Part shown: in pieces, positions 63,153 to 64,000 of the stretch
Position numbering within the stretch: the first letter of the stretch is position 1
Layout: every line of letters begins with the position of its first letter
Assembly: GCA_017960525.1 (NCBI GenBank)
Contig: JAGCZA010000058.1
Span: 1 to 64,000, forward strand
Reading direction: 5' to 3'
DNA: 64,000 nucleotides
From: Prevotella sp.
GTDB taxonomy: Bacteria > Bacteroidota > Bacteroidia > Bacteroidales > Bacteroidaceae
Made by a program: the position numbers and the translations under genes
Notes under the pieces: generated by a model
What the model was told of the DNA's origin: nothing
What the model saw: the letters and a program-made list of their open reading frames with translations, nothing else
Databases searched by the model: none

Positions 63153-64000
63153 TTAGCGGGGATTGGCGGGCAGATTGACAAAGTGGCTGTCAATGTGGCG
63201 TAATTCCTGCTCCAGAGCCTTGTCCATTTGCTGGTTGATGAACTTGTTTTTCAGGCTGGCAATGTAGGCTGTGTCCTGGGCGATGCGCAGCCCCGACACG
63301 ATGAGCCCGCCAACGTCGAGTTTGGCCCAGTTCTGGCTGGCGGCGACAATGGTCATATTGCTGGCTGTGGCCAGGGCGTTGGAATAGATGAGAATCTTGC
63401 GTGTCCGTGCGTCGTAGAACTCCCTTGGGCCGTCTTTAGCAGGGTTATAAAGGAAGCCGTGGAGCAGTCCTACGGCCATATTGATGACCAGCGGCACGGC
63501 GGCCTGCTGGCCCACGATGGTCAGTTCCTGTATGGCCGTGAGTTGTGCGAACTGAGACGTATAGAGGTCGCTCAACATTTCTGGCGAGAAAGTCTCTGCC
63601 AACGGCTCCAAAGGGTCGGAGGTCTCTCCTGCGGCGGCCCTGTCGCGGGCAAACTGGGCATAGACGGCGGCGGGCAGCCGGAGCCAGTCTTCCTTGATGC
63701 TGCGGAAGGCGTCGGCAAAGATGCCAGCCGTCTTGACCGCCTCGCCAGTAGCGGCGTCGATGGTGGAGAAATCGCCTGATGTGCGGGTGCCTGTAATGTT
63801 GTTGATGATGCCAAAGAGCCAGTTTAACGCATCATTGCTAAATGGCTTGTCATTCAGGCTGCTACCGTCTTGTAGTATATCCTCCCAGGAACGGCTTGCC
63901 TGATTGGTAACACCCTCGTCCCATTCGGCCTCTTCCTGGAATGCCTTGTTCACTTGGTCAGTCAGAGCCGCGTTGCTGTTGGCCCCTCCTTGATGCTCCA
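63153..64000 (-). CDS. Unrecognised protein, C-terminal part; gene continues past the right edge
   Basis: The frame is open to base 64000 with no stop, so only the last about 282 residues are visible; the GTG at 63951-63953 is probably internal. The visible part is mostly helical, with no signal peptide seen. A Gly-rich stretch (AVPLVINMAVGLLHGFLYNP) and a conserved-looking segment (ARTRKILIYSNALATASNMT then KLDVGGLIVSGLRI) occur. I do not recognise the family. It ends 87 bp before the Rid-family gene start. Confidence 0.7.
   Translation of the reverse strand, partial: EHQGGANSNAALTDQVNKAFQEEAEWDEGVTNQASRSWEDILQDGSSLNDKPFSNDALNWLFGIINNITGTRTSGDFSTIDAATGEAVKTAGIFADAFRSIKEDWLRLPAAVYAQFARDRAAAGETSDPLEPLAETFSPEMLSDLYTSQFAQLTAIQELTIVGQQAAVPLVINMAVGLLHGFLYNPAKDGPREFYDARTRKILIYSNALATASNMTIVAASQNWAKLDVGGLIVSGLRIAQDTAYIASLKNKFINQQMDKALEQELRHIDSHFVNLPANPR

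Overview
The window looks like chromosomal DNA of a member of Bacteroidota, most likely a Prevotellaceae (Prevotella/Segatella-like) bacterium. Evidence: at least a dozen promoters fit the Bacteroidota form TTTG-N19/20-TAnnTTTG; most genes lack a clear Shine-Dalgarno sequence; many products belong to families largely confined to this phylum (GldB, DUF4494, DUF5606, DUF3127, DUF3822, DUF4468, DUF5687, DUF4861, PF14121 putative porin, LruC/DUF4842); and Rho carries the long charged N-terminal insertion typical of the phylum. No rRNA, tRNA, CRISPR array, insertion sequence or integrase was found.

Layout. 1-7 kb: a secreted GH43 glycosidase, NAD synthetase, an orphan MacA-like adaptor, a TonB-domain lipoprotein and a ROK sugar kinase, closed by a perfect 17-bp hairpin. 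7-12.8 kb: a complete RND efflux system on the minus strand (adaptor, pump, outer-membrane channel). 12.9-15.4 kb: a PLP-binding protein, DUF4494 and a membrane-anchored pseudokinase. 15.6-25.9 kb: housekeeping (Rho, HemW, a DnaQ-like exonuclease, the beta clamp, an SSB-like DUF3127 protein, LigA, CoaBC, IspE, endonuclease III). 26-32.2 kb: an AT-rich accessory block on the minus strand that I read as a defence island: Fic protein, MmeI-like single-chain restriction-modification enzyme, stand-alone 'polyvalent' kinase-like protein, and an ABC-type ATPase/DUF4435 pair resembling PARIS. 32.5-45 kb: more core genes (DUF4861, GldB-like lipoprotein, DUF5606, CoaE, YbbR, YajC, NusB, L25, Pth, S4 protein, QueF, PepD, S9 peptidase, TtcA). 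45.3-50.7 kb: a five-gene envelope operon (DUF4468, small membrane protein, porin, LolA-like, DUF5687). 50.8-56.6 kb: RF1, then a secreted operon of a CsgG/LpoB-like protein, a caspase-fold peptidase and a large LruC-domain lipoprotein. 56.7-64 kb: YitT, a small coiled-coil secreted protein, DUF3822-RsmD, NadC, CstA, a Rid-family protein and an unrecognised gene cut by the right edge.

Two things stand out. The first is the 26-32 kb defence block, with a kinase-like gene that has its own near-leaderless promoter inserted between an RM enzyme and a PARIS-like pair, directly abutting nth. The second is a family of short tandem arrays with a 21-22-bp period (two DNA helical turns) in four separate intergenic gaps. 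The units are mostly small hairpins sharing TTCGTCC or TTACGGC cores. Each array lies upstream of a gene start, and three of them also lie just after a stop codon. They do not fit CRISPR or known mobile elements.
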